A stretch of DNA of 64,000 bases from Populus alba (Eukaryota > Streptophyta > Magnoliopsida > Malpighiales > Salicaceae), in contig NC_133297.1 of assembly GCF_005239225.2 (NCBI RefSeq), forward strand, positions 16,914,147-16,978,146, written 5' to 3'. Shown in pieces: positions 10,425-21,036 of this stretch (the stretch's first letter is position 1; every line of letters starts with the position of its first letter). The notes beneath the pieces are model-generated. The model did not search any database. It saw nothing but the letters and a program-made list of their open reading frames with translations, and had not been told where the DNA came from. The translations under genes were made by a program, and so were the position numbers.

Positions 10425-10770
10425 AGTCCAAACTGAAATACTGTTCGGTGTTTGGGTCATATCTCGAGTTCTAGATGTCCAAATGACCTCAAATGTTTAC
10501 ACAGATTCAGTAAGACATAGGCCTACAACTTTCATGTTTTCATCAGGATTAAGAAGGCCATTTTCAAGTCCAAATTATAGCAACAACGAAGAAGTCCGAA
10601 TCTGTCCTGCAACCCAAACACTGTTCAGTGTTTGGCCCATATCTAAAGTTCTAGAAGTCCAAATCACCTCCATTTTTTTTTCCTGGAAAACTGAGTCAAT
10701 TTCCTACAACTTTCATGCTTTCAAGTGGACCCAGTTCTGACGCTAACATTTTCGTTTTATTCAGACAAGA
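10425..10770 (+). repeat. Internal duplication inside the solo LTR
   Basis: 'actgttcggtgtttgggtca' followed by 'tatctcgagttctaga.gtccaaat' at about 10,440 recurs as 'actgttcagtgtttggccca' with 'tatctaaagttctagaagtccaaat' at about 10,620; each copy then has 'ctacaactttcatg'. The second LTR copy (29,037-30,496) has only one such unit. Confidence 0.8.
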
Positions 10771-10850
10771 AGATAAGGATTTTCACAAAGTTAAAATTTG
10801 GCCACCCACTCAACAATTAGTCATCAAATCAATAATTCCGAATTTTGGGC

Positions 10851-10857
10851 TATAAAA
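10851..10857 (+). promoter_or_regulatory. TATA box of the LTR promoter (copy 1)
   Basis: TATAAAA in the context GGGCTATAAAAGGAGGCAT. The same context occurs in the inverted LTR (29,996-30,002, minus strand), so it is conserved between two independent insertions. Confidence 0.7.
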
Positions 10858-11545
10858 GGAGGCATTTGCCATGTATTTAGGGGCTTGGTTGTTCAGATCA
10901 AGTTCATGCTCTTTATTTCTCTCTTTATATTTTTTGTAATTCGTAAGTTTTACTTTCATTAATTTCTTGTTTATGCTTTTCATTTCCTTTCTTTTCCTTA
11001 GTTAAATTGTATCTTATTTATGTTCTTGTTTTGTTTATTTATGTTTCTCTTCTTCATTATGTTTAGCTAAGTTTATTATGTCAAGGTGAAAAGGTTACAC
11101 TAATGGTGTAAAAACAAGTATGGTGTAAACTCAACATGGACCTTAATGTTTAATATTAACATGTCTTATCTTTTTATCTTACTAATTCTTAATACCTTGC
11201 TTGTTAAATGGTTAATCTAGATTTGTATTGTATAATACTTAGTACAACAAATGCTTGGCACTCTCATAGCCTAACCGTATGGTATTACCTACACCTGGGC
11301 TATGAAAGGAACTTGATTTGTTGTTAACATCAGTTAACATCATGAATTTCTGACAATATTTAAAAGTTTGGTGTTATGTAAATAAGATAATTAATATGAT
11401 CATGTTAATAATTTATAATGAGATATTAATAACAAATCATCCGATTGGAACCTCCTTCGTGTGTGGTTTCCAAATTGAGTAATAAGAGTTTATACTATAC
11501 TTGTTTGAAATACCATTGGTGGATCCTCTAACCTATTACTACTAA

Positions 11546-11591
<46 letters not shown>

Positions 11592-11802
11592 TACATTCTT
11601 GTTATATTTTATGTACGTTAAGTATTCTCTGTGTTTGATCAAGGATCCTGATATTGTTGGTCTTGCCTTATTCATTCACATCAAAAATCTGTTTATATTA
11701 TATAATATATCTCTTTGATCTTTTCATAAACTCAATATATAGGCTGGAAACCTATGACCCGATCTTTTAGATCATTCTTAGGTATAACAACGCCACGTAC
11801 TG

Positions 11803-11840
<38 letters not shown>

Positions 11841-11861
11841 TAATATTATTATTACTATTAC

Positions 11862-11895
<34 letters not shown>
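11546..11895. repeat. Two TTA/ATT trinucleotide microsatellites in the solo LTR
   Basis: Runs at about 11,546-11,592 and 11,806-11,895. The other LTR copy has different simple repeats at the corresponding place (AAC/AAT/TAG types at 29,155-29,230), showing independent expansion. Confidence 0.9.
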
Positions 11896-11896
<1 letters not shown>

Positions 11897-12053
11897 TTGT
11901 TGTTGTTATTTTTGTTATTGTTGTTGTTGTTGTCTTGTTATTTATAATTTATACAATTAACCTCTCTGTGGATTTGACCCCGATCTTGCCGGGTTATTTA
12001 TTACTTCGACACTCCTGCACTTGGGAGAAGACATCAATCTTTTGGTCGTGTCA

Positions 12054-12058
12054 ACGAT
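12054..12058 (+). repeat. Target-site duplication (ACGAT), right copy
   Basis: Pairs with 10,170-10,174. The copia reading frame resumes immediately after it. Confidence 0.95.
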
Positions 12059-12936
12059 TTGAAATGAAGGATTTGTGTTATCTTCGATATTTCTTGGGTA
12101 TTAAGGTAGCATACTCACCTAGACGTTACCTTCTTTCTAAGTCAAAATATGTTGCAGATATTCTTGAGCGAGCTAGACTTACTGATAACAAGACTGTAGA
12201 TACTTCTATTGAGGTTAATGCAAGGTACTCTTCTTCTGATGGTTTACCTTTGATAGATCCTACTTTATACCGCACTATTGCTGGGAGTTTGGTATATCTC
12301 ATCATTACTCGTCCAGATATTGCATATGTTGTTCATGTTGTTAGTCAGTTTGTTGCTTCTCCTACTGCTGTTCACACGGCAATTATTCTTTGTATTTTGC
12401 GATATCTTCGGGGTACAGTTTTTCAGAGTCTTTTACTCTCATCCACCTCTTCCTTGGAGTTGCGTGCATACTCTGATGCTGATCATAGTAGTGATCCCAT
12501 AGATCGTAAGTCTGTTACCGGGTTTTGTATCTTTTTAAGTGATTCTCTTATTTCTTGGAAGAGCAAGAAACAATCTATTGTTTCTCAATCATCCACCGAA
12601 GCAGAATATCGTGCCATGACATCTACCACCAAAGAGATTGTTTGGTTACGTTGGTTACTTGCTGATATGAGAGTTTCCTTTTCTCATCCTACTCCTATGT
12701 ATTGTGACAACCAGAGTTTTATTCAGATTGCTCACAACCTGGTTTTTCATGAGCGAACAAAGCACATTGAGATCGATTGTCATCTTACTCGTCATCATCT
12801 CAAGCATGGCACCATTACTTTGCTTTTTGTTCCTTCTTCTTTGCAGATTGCAGATTTCTTTACCAAGGCGCATTCCATCTCTCGTTTTCATTTTCTGGTT
12901 GGCAAACTCTTAATGCTTGTAGCTGCCGCATCGTGA
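12054..12936 (+). pseudogene. Ty1/copia reverse transcriptase end and RNase H
   Basis: The frame is open from the LTR junction to TGA at 12,934-12,936. It shows LCYLRYFLGIKVAYSPR, GSLVYLIITRPDIAY, the RNase H YSDAD motif, SWKSKKQSIVSQSSTEAEYR, YCDNQS and the C-terminal ERTKHIEIDCH segment, in the order expected for copia pol. The lack of stops over 290 codons suggests the copia copy is fairly young. It cannot be expressed as an intact polyprotein because the 5' half is missing and the LTR interrupts it. Confidence 0.9.
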
Positions 12937-12940
12937 GTTT

Positions 12941-12949
12941 AAGGGGAGA
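12941..12949 (+). promoter_or_regulatory. Polypurine tract of the copia element
   Basis: AAGGGGAGA directly before TGTTA, the start of the 3' LTR. This is the standard plus-strand priming site layout. Confidence 0.85.
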
Positions 12950-13114
12950 TGTTAAATAATATTTATGTAGTTTTATTTATTAAGGGTAGAATAGTACTTT
13001 CAGTTTAACTTATATATACTTTATTTGTATTTAGGTTAAGACTATGCATTTATAATATACAGATTATTCAAAATTCTAGCCTTCTTTTTATGTTTGATCT
13101 CAATTATTTTAACA
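12950..13114 (+). mobile_element. 3' LTR of the copia element, 165 bp
   Basis: It starts TGTTAAATAATATTTATG right after the polypurine tract and ends TTATTTTAACA, so the ends form the inverted pair TGTTA/TAACA. Such short LTRs are usual for small plant copia elements. No 5' LTR partner exists in the window, so the target duplication cannot be checked. Confidence 0.8.
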
Positions 13115-13555
13115 AATTCAACTGAATCTTGAGACAAGATAAAATATTACTTGATGAGCATGAATGTAATTGGCAACATCGTACCATTTTTTCCAAGAGA
13201 AAAAAGAGCAAATCTCACTTGCACTCCTAATGGTAATGATTTGATGAGGCGGGTTTAAAAAGAAACAGGCGGCCATCTGTGAAAAGTAAGAAACTAGACA
13301 AGGCATGAATGGAGAAATGTGTGCGAAAAAGAAATTGAAAGAGATGTTGAGCATGATGAGAAATACTTTTTCCCATCAAAACAAGGCATTGCGATGCTGA
13401 GAACTATTTTAACAATACAGCAACGAAACAGAGCTGCGTTGATATCTTGATGCCATGGCAGTGACTTCTTAATTGAAAGAGAAAATGGTCATTACCAAAC
13501 AAAAGTGGACTTCTCGGTGATGATTAGGAGATTATCATATTTTTAGCACTTTTGC
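13115..13555. other. Intergenic, nothing recognised
   Basis: Mixed-composition sequence between the copia 3' LTR and the BIR2 pseudogene. It is not a continuation of the TIR gene. Confidence 0.5.
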
Positions 13556-14905
13556 TCAAAGTGACGACCATTTGAACCAAGCATTGGCCCCTGATGCTGT
13601 GGTTCTTAAAAGCTGGTATACTTCAGACACAGTGGGCCTCTCCTTGGCAGTCGGCGATACACAACTGCATGCGACTTTAAGGAATTGGGAAATCTCATTA
13701 TCAACACCCTTCCCAACCAATGATTTGTCGACGTCATCCTGAAGTTGAGAGTTGCTTGACAGCCGCGTGATCCATTCAACCAGATTTCCCTTGGAGCTTT
13801 CGCCACATGGGTAGGTTTCTCCCCAGTCACCAGCTCAAGAAGCACGGTTCCAGAGCTGTAGACATCCCCTTTTGGTGGAGTGGCCACTAGAGTTCTTGTA
13901 TACTCCGGAGCAACATAACCCAAGTCTCCAAATTCTCCATTCACAAATGTGCTCAAATGTGTATCAATTGGATTCACTAGCCTGGCCAGTCCAAAATCAG
14001 AAGTTTTTGGCTCGAAATCAGCATCCATCAAGATGCACTTAGAGCTTATATTTTGGTGGATGATGCGAGGGTTACAGTTATGATGGAGTCTCGGAGGCCA
14101 TTCCATCGGCTTCCTGCTTTCATCTGCAATACGTATGTGATCATGAAGAATACTGTCATTTGACATGTACTTAAAAACCAAAAGCCTTTCCTTAATTATT
14201 AGCCACGCAGAAACCTAAGAGAGGAAATGATTCACACTTCCCAGAGCAGCCATCTCAGACACAAATTCATTTTCTGAGTGCTGAGAATCCTGCAACCTCT
14301 TAACCATAAGAGGAGTTTCGTCCCCAACCACTGCTTTTTACACAGAACCTGTTCTTCCTGACCCAACGATATGCTATTTGTTGAAGTTGTTGGCAGCCTT
14401 CAAAAGGTCACTCAATCTCATTTTAGAAACTGATTTCTCAAACATGGAAACCTGGAATCACAAAACCTTCTTAATCAGTACATACCTAGTGAACAAGTAT
14501 GCCAAGGAGAAATAAAAGGATTGTCAATGCATTTTTCCAGACAGAACACATGATCTCAACTGTCTTGCAATAAAATAATATAGACAAACAAACAAACAAA
14601 ATGTGTTCGAAAAACTTGCCTTGATCCCTTTTACACCCTTTAAACTCTTTGCCCATTTATCTCCCTCAAGATCATCGTCCTTCTGCTGCTTCCTCATCAC
14701 AGACATTCTACGGTAATGAAAGAACACACCAGTGGCTACTGGTTGGTTTAAGGCCAAGAAGGAACCTGCCCTTGAGACCCATATCCGGATGTCTGATATT
14801 CGATACCCTATTCTCACACGATGCCATTCAACCCCCAAAAAGGTACAAATGAATCCTTCAGTAAAGTTCTCAAAGTTCCATGAAGAGTTCAAGTAAGTAT
14901 CAGGG
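13556..14905 (-). pseudogene. BIR2-like LRR receptor pseudokinase, deleted and frameshifted
   Basis: Read from 14,905 downwards: an N-terminal LRR-cap piece (NSSWNFENFTEGFICTF), a jump straight into the juxtamembrane region (FFHYRRMSVMRK, then KWAKSLKGVKGIK), an intron near 14,610-14,456, MFEKSVSKMRLSDLLKAANN, and a kinase-like domain with IIHQNISSKCILMDADFEPK, SDFGLARL, FVNGEFGDLGYVAPEYTR and SEVYQLLRTTASG, ending at TGA 13,558-13,556. This matches the BIR1/2 family, plasma-membrane pseudokinases that bind BAK1. The HRD position reads HQN, in keeping with the inactive family. Lesions: most LRRs lost, stops near 14,380 and 14,340, about 12 codons missing before the HHNCNPRII segment, and frame changes near 13,830. 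It is a pseudogene with clear ancestry. Confidence 0.88.
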
Positions 14906-15179
14906 AAAGGTTTAGCCAGCTAGGCAGGTTGAGCAACAATATTGGTCACGGCTGCAGCAAAGGTGTCAATGGCAGCAGCGTTGTGGGCAACAATGTTGCT
15001 GGCACGAGTCACGGCAGCAATGTTTCTGTCCATGATGGTTGATTCCTTGAGATTGTTGGTAAGGAAACAATGGAGGAAGAACATTAAAGACACTATCCTT
15101 AAAGATATTTCCTCTACAAAAGATTATATTTAAGAATTCAACAGGTTTCTCTTTTAGAATTAAGGGAAACAAAAACAAC

Positions 15180-15998
15180 GAAGCAAAGCAGAATAAGAAA
15201 GTCTAGCAAGAATTATAGTTATATTCTTCAAAAGTGTCGCACGTGTAAACAGGCTGTGTATATATGCATTTGCTTTGATTTGAACATCTACTAAAAAAAG
15301 ATTAAAATGGAGAATTACACCCCTAAAAAGAGGAAGCTGCTTAAATAGTGCAAGAATTTAAATATATAGTTTATTAGTGAAAATAAATAATTGTTGCAAA
15401 AACATATAGGTTTTAGGAAAATAAATCGAAATTTACAGGGATCTTCAAACATCTTCTGGGCATTTGAATTCAAGGCTACTATAACTATAATATATAAAAT
15501 ATATAATTTTATGCAAAAAAAAAATTGTGCTCATGTAACTAGTTATAAACTGCAATACAACCGGGTTTGCATATAACATAAGGTGTTTCCTCTTACAAAC
15601 ATAGGTTTTTCCTAAACTTGCATCCTTAGCTGCAATCTAATTTTAGGTTTAAATATTTCTGGAATTTAAAAATGAAAAGGTATTGTATCTTTCATGTGGG
15701 ATAAAAATCTTTTAAAATAACTTCTCAATTATATTATATTATTTATCATAAATTTTTTAAACTATAGCAAGGTAATCATAATTCAATTCAAAATGTAATT
15801 TAAAAAAAAACATTTAACTTATTTTCATAGGTTCAAGGTTATAAGTTTTATGAAAAATTAAAAAAAAATAAGGGAAAATTACATTGAACTCTAGTAGTTT
15901 AGTTGTTTTATTTACTTTACCTCAATGAATGTGGGAAATGATCGCACTTTACATCTTATAGTTTATTACTAGTTACATGACCTGGATGATGCTGCTGG

Positions 15999-16032
<34 letters not shown>

Positions 16033-16230
16033 AAAATTAAGATATAAAAAGTGTTAGGTTTTTTTTTAAAGCTATATTCAAGAATTTTAGGTTTGGCTGT
16101 AACACCTAACCCAAAAGTAATATTTATAACATTAATAATAACATTAAACTTGAATGACTCAGTAGGTCTAGCTGCAATACCAAAGCCAATAGCCTTAGAT
16201 GCGGGTCTGGCTATAAGGTCGTGTCATAAA
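15180..16230. other. Intergenic AT-rich sequence
   Basis: No recognisable gene. It contains a TA microsatellite at 16,000-16,029. Confidence 0.5.
16000..16029. repeat. (TA)n microsatellite
   Basis: About 30 bases of alternating T and A. Confidence 0.95.
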
Positions 16231-17345
16231 AGTATGATAATTAAATAAATTAATTAAAAAGAAAAAAACCAATAGAAAGAAAAAACTCATGAAGAAAAAA
16301 AAAAAAAAATCTAAACTAACTGGGTTAACTCTTTAAACTAGGTTAACCTGTCAAACATTGGATTCGTGTCGTGAAAGTTTGATAATTAAATAGAAAAAAA
16401 AAATTGACAGGTTAACCCAGAATTAGTTGGGCTAACCCGTCAAACCAGGTTACCTATCAAACCCGGGATCCGCGGCATGAAAGTTTGATAACTAAATAAA
16501 AATAAATTGAACATTAACAACCTAAATTAAAAAAAAAAATTAATTAAAAAGATTAAAAAAAAAAAACAAACAAAAACATAAGCCTGTTACTAATGAGGAA
16601 AAAACAAATTTAAATCAACTGAGTAACCCGTCAAATCAGGTTAACCCGTCAAATCTAGGATTCGCGTTATGAAAGTTTAATAACTAAATAAAAAAAAATT
16701 GATGGGTTAAAAAAAAAAAAACTAACAAATTAAACTAAACGAAAAAAATTGATTAAAAAGGAAAAAAGCAAACAAAGTGATAATTAAATAAATTAATTAA
16801 AAAGAAAAAAACTAATAGAAAGAAAAAAATAATAATGACGAAAAAGAAAAAAAAAATCTGAAATAACTGGGTTAACCCTTTAAACCAGGTTAACCCGTCA
16901 AACCTTAGATTCGTATAGTGAAAGTTTGATAACTAAATTGAAAAAAAAAAAATTGACGGGTTAACCCGTCAAACCATATAACTAAATAGAAAAAAATTGA
17001 ACATTAACAACCTAAATTAAATGAAAAAAATTAATTAAAAAGATAAAAAAAACAAAAACAAACAAAAGACATAAGCATGTTACTAATGAAGAAAAAAAAA
17101 TCTGAATCAACTGATTAACCCAGTAATTTGTCAAACTGGAATTCGTGTCATGAAAGTTTAATAAGTAAATAAAAAAAAATCAACGGGTTAAACGAAAAAA
17201 AAAATTAACAAACTAAACTAAACAAAAACAATTGATTAAAAGGGAAAAAAAAAAACTAGGTTAACTCATCAACCAGGTTAAGCCATCAAATCGAGATCCG
17301 TGTTATGAAAATCTAATAACTAAATATTTTTTTTTTTTATTAACA
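16225..17345. repeat. Tandem array, period about 548 bp with shorter internal units
   Basis: 'gataattaaataaattaatt' plus 'aaaaagaaaaaaac.aatag' occurs at 16,233 and again at 16,781. Within each period a unit of the type 'gggttaacccgtcaaac' followed by 'gattcg.gt.atgaaagttt' and 'gataactaaat' repeats about three times (near 16,372, 16,478, 16,668, 16,918, 17,150, 17,303). The core resembles the array in the intron at 52,090-53,010. Confidence 0.75.
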
Positions 17346-17499
17346 AACTAAATTAAACAAAAAAAAATCTTTAAAAGAAAAAAAAACACAAAGAAAAAGG
17401 CAAAACAAAACCATGAAGGCATAAAAAGCAAAAAATAAATAAAACAAATTAAAAAAAAAAACAAATTAAAAAAAAAATTAAAAGTTTTATGTGAAAAAT

Positions 17500-18200
17500 T
17501 GATATATAAAAGGCGTGGGGAAATTAAGCTCTAGTACTTTATACATCTGCACAAGAAAAAAAATCAATAAAAAAATTTGAATTATTTATGAAATTACCAT
17601 TTAAAAAATTTGGAATTATCTCTTGTTGAAACCCTTGCTGTGTTGACTTTTAAAAAAAAAATTATCACTCTCTCCTTCTCTTTCTCTTTGCCAAATATAA
17701 ATCTTATCCGGCCTCCACCATACTTGCTAGTCCTCAAGTCAATCAAACCAAAAAAAAAAAAATAAAAAATATATATTATTTAAAAAAAACAATTTAAAAA
17801 GAGAAAAACACTCCCTTATAGGACCTAGCATGCAGCTCTGCGGCTTGGAAAACAAGGAGAAAGCAATGCAAATTCATTTGAACAGCCTCCATGATTTTCC
17901 ATTTTTTGTAATTAATAGAAAAACTAAAATAATGTGGGAAAATCATTCTAACTTCCCTTACATAATATTTTCTCTTTGGTGCTCTTTATTTTCTATTTTT
18001 TACTATATGTTTATTTGGATTCAATGCATGTCATTAAGCATCCCAGAAGCCTATTTTGAAAGGATTGTTAATTTTTTTTCTCTATTAATGTAGGTTGATT
18101 TCAAAGTAAAAGCCTATAATACCTGTTTGTTGCTATATCTCAGTAAAAGCCTATAATAACTGCGTTGGACCTTTATCCATGCTTTCAAGGTATGTTATTG
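17500..18200. other. Intergenic, no gene recognised
   Basis: AT-rich. An 87-codon frame at 17,830-18,093 has no recognisable domain or splice context. Confidence 0.45.
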
Positions 18201-18209
18201 CTTAAATTT

Positions 18210-18372
18210 CAAGGAGTAGCTAAACTGGTGAAGTTTTGGATTTGTTTTTAAATGATTACGAGTTCGAGTCTTCTTGAGATCACTAAAAGCTTAAATAGTT
18301 ATTAATTTCAGGATTTAATCGTATATACAATCTAATCTAGACATTCATGCTAATAAAAAAAAAAAAGAGAGA
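18210..18372 (+). mobile_element. SINE, main family, copy 1
   Basis: It has A-box-like 'gtagctaaactggtgaagtt', B-box 'cgagttcgagtct', then 'taatttcaggatttaatcgt', 'aatctagacattcatgctaa' and a 3' A tail. The order matches copies at 21,467-21,640, 23,768-23,945, 47,848-48,028 and 48,049-48,235. A tRNA-derived SINE of Salicaceae type fits best. Confidence 0.7.
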
Positions 18373-20074
18373 AAAAGTAAGTTATTGCTTAGATTGGTTA
18401 TCTCTTCCTCCGGCACTGTATAATTTTGGCTGAAATTTTGGTGGCATCTAACCTAAATTATTATGCGACAATATTAACATTAACATTAATGAAAAAAAAA
18501 ACTAAAATGTGTGGAAGAATTATTCTGGACATTATTGTGGATTTTTTTTACATGTTATTGTAGATTTCGACAGTAAATCAAATTTGACCCTTACATTTTG
18601 ACTTCCTTTTCTTTTGATCCTTGAGATGTGGCGAAGCTTTCAACCATTTTACTTCTTTCCTGCTCTTTTGGTTTCTTTTCTTCTTTCATTATCATTTTTT
18701 TTTATGTGAACAGAGCAAGAGAGGAGATCAGGGCAACATCTTAAATCCAAACCTTATTTATGCAGATCATGGGTTTCTCTCTCTTGGAGAAATTGAGCCA
18801 ATTTCATAGGTTTTCTCTTTCAATCTTGATTTGTAATAAAGGTATCAACTTCCTTTTTATTTTTTTCTTATTGTTCATGTTATTATTTCAAATCTTCAAG
18901 TTTTGTTTATTTATTGTTTTGCTAATTTGTTTTTTTAGATGATTTTCTAATATTTAAGGATTGAGTTCTTAACTTTGTTGTTTATTTTAGGCTCTTGATG
19001 ATTCAAAACAATCTGGTCTTGGGTTTCACTGGAATGTAGAAAACTAGCTGATTGTTCTTGGTGTTCTTGGAATTGGGTCCTTTAATTTGGTTGAGCCTCA
19101 CCAACAAAATGAATTTTTAGCCCTTTTTGCTTTTTGGTATTGGGATTTTGCAATTTCAAAACTGATGTTAATTGCCAGATTGCTTTCATTGCATTAAACT
19201 AATATTTTTTTTTATTAACCTAATCTTACAAGTCTTAAATTAAAAACCATATAAGTCTCTAAAAATTATTATATTAATAATTACAGGGCTCGAATTTAAA
19301 ACCATAAAAAAAACAAACATCCTGGTTCCAAGTTTTTATTTTAGGCCGCCTATTAAATGGTTTGTGCCAAACTAATGTGTTTTTACCTAGTTGTTGGCTG
19401 ATGGTGATTCATGAAAGTCTTTTTATTTTTTTTCTACCAATTACAGGTTGGTAAAAAAATTCATCAGTCAGAATTGAATGAGATTTTGATGTTTTACGTT
19501 AACTTGATTTTGATGTGGTTGGTAGTCTGAACATGAAATCTTTATTTTATTTTTTCTACATTGTTGCAGTGAACAAACACATAGCTGTCATCCATTTTGT
19601 CAGCCATGGTAGTAGTTGAAAGATGAATTCTTATGACTAAATTTCTTAAGACCCACTCTACGTTCATTCTTTACATGCTTGCAGGATTAAGAATTTGCAA
19701 GGCTTGCTTTGTTGCTTCTAATTTTTCAGTTGCCTGTAAAAATGGTTGTTTCTCACGGTGGATTACATGTTAGGTAATTATTTCTTACTTATTAGTTGGG
19801 TTTTGGCAGGTAATTATGGAGATTAAAGTGACAACATTTTTTTTTTTTTTGGTTATCTCATATTTTTTTTAAAGGGTTGGACTAGTTTTGTTTGGGGTTC
19901 GTAGCTGCTCCTCTAAATAAGTATGTTTCCTGAAATTGAATTTGTATTCTTATCCTTGTAGGGATATACCGGTATCTTAATTACTAAACCAACACTTTGT
20001 TTGTTAAATAAAAGCGATAACTATTTGTTAAGTTGCTTGGTAAACTTGAGAAAATATTTAAAAAAAATATAAAT
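18373..20074. other. Intergenic sequence, no gene recognised
   Basis: T-rich sequence with intron-like texture but no supported exon. A diverged SINE-like block on the minus strand lies at about 19,205-19,335 (contains 'gggctcgaatttaaaacc'). Confidence 0.4.
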
Positions 20075-20340
20075 TATATTTTGAGATCTTATCTAATAAT
20101 TTAAATTTTTTAGTTGAATTGATTTTTTGATATAGTATTAAAGCCTTAATGACCAATCGATCACGAGTTCGAATTTCACTATTCCTATTTATTTGATAAA
20201 AATTAATTATAAAATAACGTAGGCTTATGCAAGTTTCAAGCCCAAAGGATTTTATTTACAGGAATGTGTCAAAAAATAATATAAATTATATCTTGAAACC
20301 TCACTTAACAGCTTAAATTTTTAAAAAAATTGGATTCTTT
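20075..20340 (+). repeat. SINE-like dispersed repeat (second family), copy 2
   Basis: Contains 'agccttaatgaccaatcgat' followed by 'cacgagttcgaatttcac' and 'attcctatttatttgataaa', flanked by two copies of 'ataaattatat.ttgag/aa'. It matches the minus-strand copy at 3,880-4,150. Confidence 0.55.
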
Positions 20341-20670
20341 GAACAATCTTATAATCTATTTGCATCTAATCTCATGTTGCAATGTAGATTTGCAACATCA
20401 ACTAAGAAAATGAATGCCAGATTGATTTAGCAAAAGAAAAGAACACAAACTAGTAACAATTTGTTCATTCACGCAGATTCTCAAGCCCATTCTCTACTAT
20501 GAACTACACTTGCTCCATTACAAAATTTGAATCTAGGCAGCATGTTCTCTTGAGTAATTTTTAGGAGTTCTTCCAAGTTAAAACTGAACAGCACAGTGCA
20601 TTTAAAAAGTAGCTTGTGCCCTGGTTTGTTATATTATAATGCTATCCACTAGTCTTCATTTCATTTTCTT

Positions 20671-21036
20671 AGGGGTGATTATTTTCAGTTTAATTCGGAT
20701 TTTTATATATAAAAAAAAAAAAAAAAAACTAGTTCAATCGATCGGTTTCAGTTTCGGTTCGGTTTTTTCAGGACAAAAACCAGTTCAAACTGGTTTAACT
20801 TGTTTTTTCTGTTTGGCTTAGTTTTTTCAGTTTTGGCTCAAGTTTGGCCCTAAGTTTTTTTCGGTTTAGGTTCAGTTCGAGTTCGGTTTTTTTTGTTTTA
20901 GGCTTATAAAACCAAACCGGTCGGTTTTTTCAAAATTTTATTCGGTTTTTTTTACGGTTCGGCTTTTTCGGTTATTTTTTTTTTGTTTTCTCAGTTTTTT
21001 AATCGTTTTTATTTTTTTATTTTTTTAATCACCTCT
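20671..21036. mobile_element. MITE-like element with terminal inverted repeats, about 366 bp
   Basis: The left end AGGGGTGATTA and right end TAATCACCTCT form an inverted pair with one mismatch in 11. The interior is strongly strand-asymmetric, built of CGGTTTTTTC and TTCGGTTCGG phrases on the plus strand. A partial relative in the other orientation of composition lies at 23,970-24,140. No clear target duplication was seen, so the superfamily is undecided. Confidence 0.6.

Larger units (their letters stand above)
10175..12053 (+). mobile_element. Solo LTR, 1,879 bp, nested in the copia element (copy 1)
   Basis: It starts TGATTAGTACTTAAAAG and ends GGTCGTGTCA, i.e. the canonical TG...CA, and is flanked by 5-bp ACGAT duplications. 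The same sequence occurs inverted at 29,037-30,496 with its own duplication, which fixes both ends independently. A TATA box (TATAAAA, 10,851-10,857) and a following CT-rich tract suit an LTR promoter. Copy-specific changes are an internal duplication of about 180 bp (10,425-10,600 and 10,608-10,770) and two TTA/ATT microsatellites (11,546-11,592; 11,806-11,895). The long LTR suggests a large Ty3/gypsy-type parent (inference); no internal region of that parent is in the window. Confidence 0.93.
9694..13114 (+). mobile_element. Ty1/copia retrotransposon remnant, 5'-truncated, split by a solo LTR
   Basis: The element begins inside reverse transcriptase, with gag, protease, integrase and the 5' LTR missing. 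It consists of pol part 1 (9,694-10,169), a nested solo LTR with its target duplication (10,170-12,058), pol part 2 ending at TGA 12,934-12,936, a polypurine tract AAGGGGAGA (12,941-12,949) and a short 3' LTR (12,950-13,114). The left border is an abrupt junction with a TIR fragment, not an LTR, so the 5' portion was lost by deletion or recombination. Confidence 0.9.

Noticed and set aside
10171..12060. A novel element with 7-bp target duplications (AACGATT) and no inverted repeats
   Set aside because: Shifting the borders by a base or two gives TG...CA ends with 5-bp duplications in both copies, the normal LTR pattern; the extra matching bases come from the termini and chance.
16225..17345. 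A CRISPR-like array of regular repeats
   Set aside because: Plant nuclear DNA; units are imperfect, spacers are A-rich and repeated themselves, and no cas genes exist.
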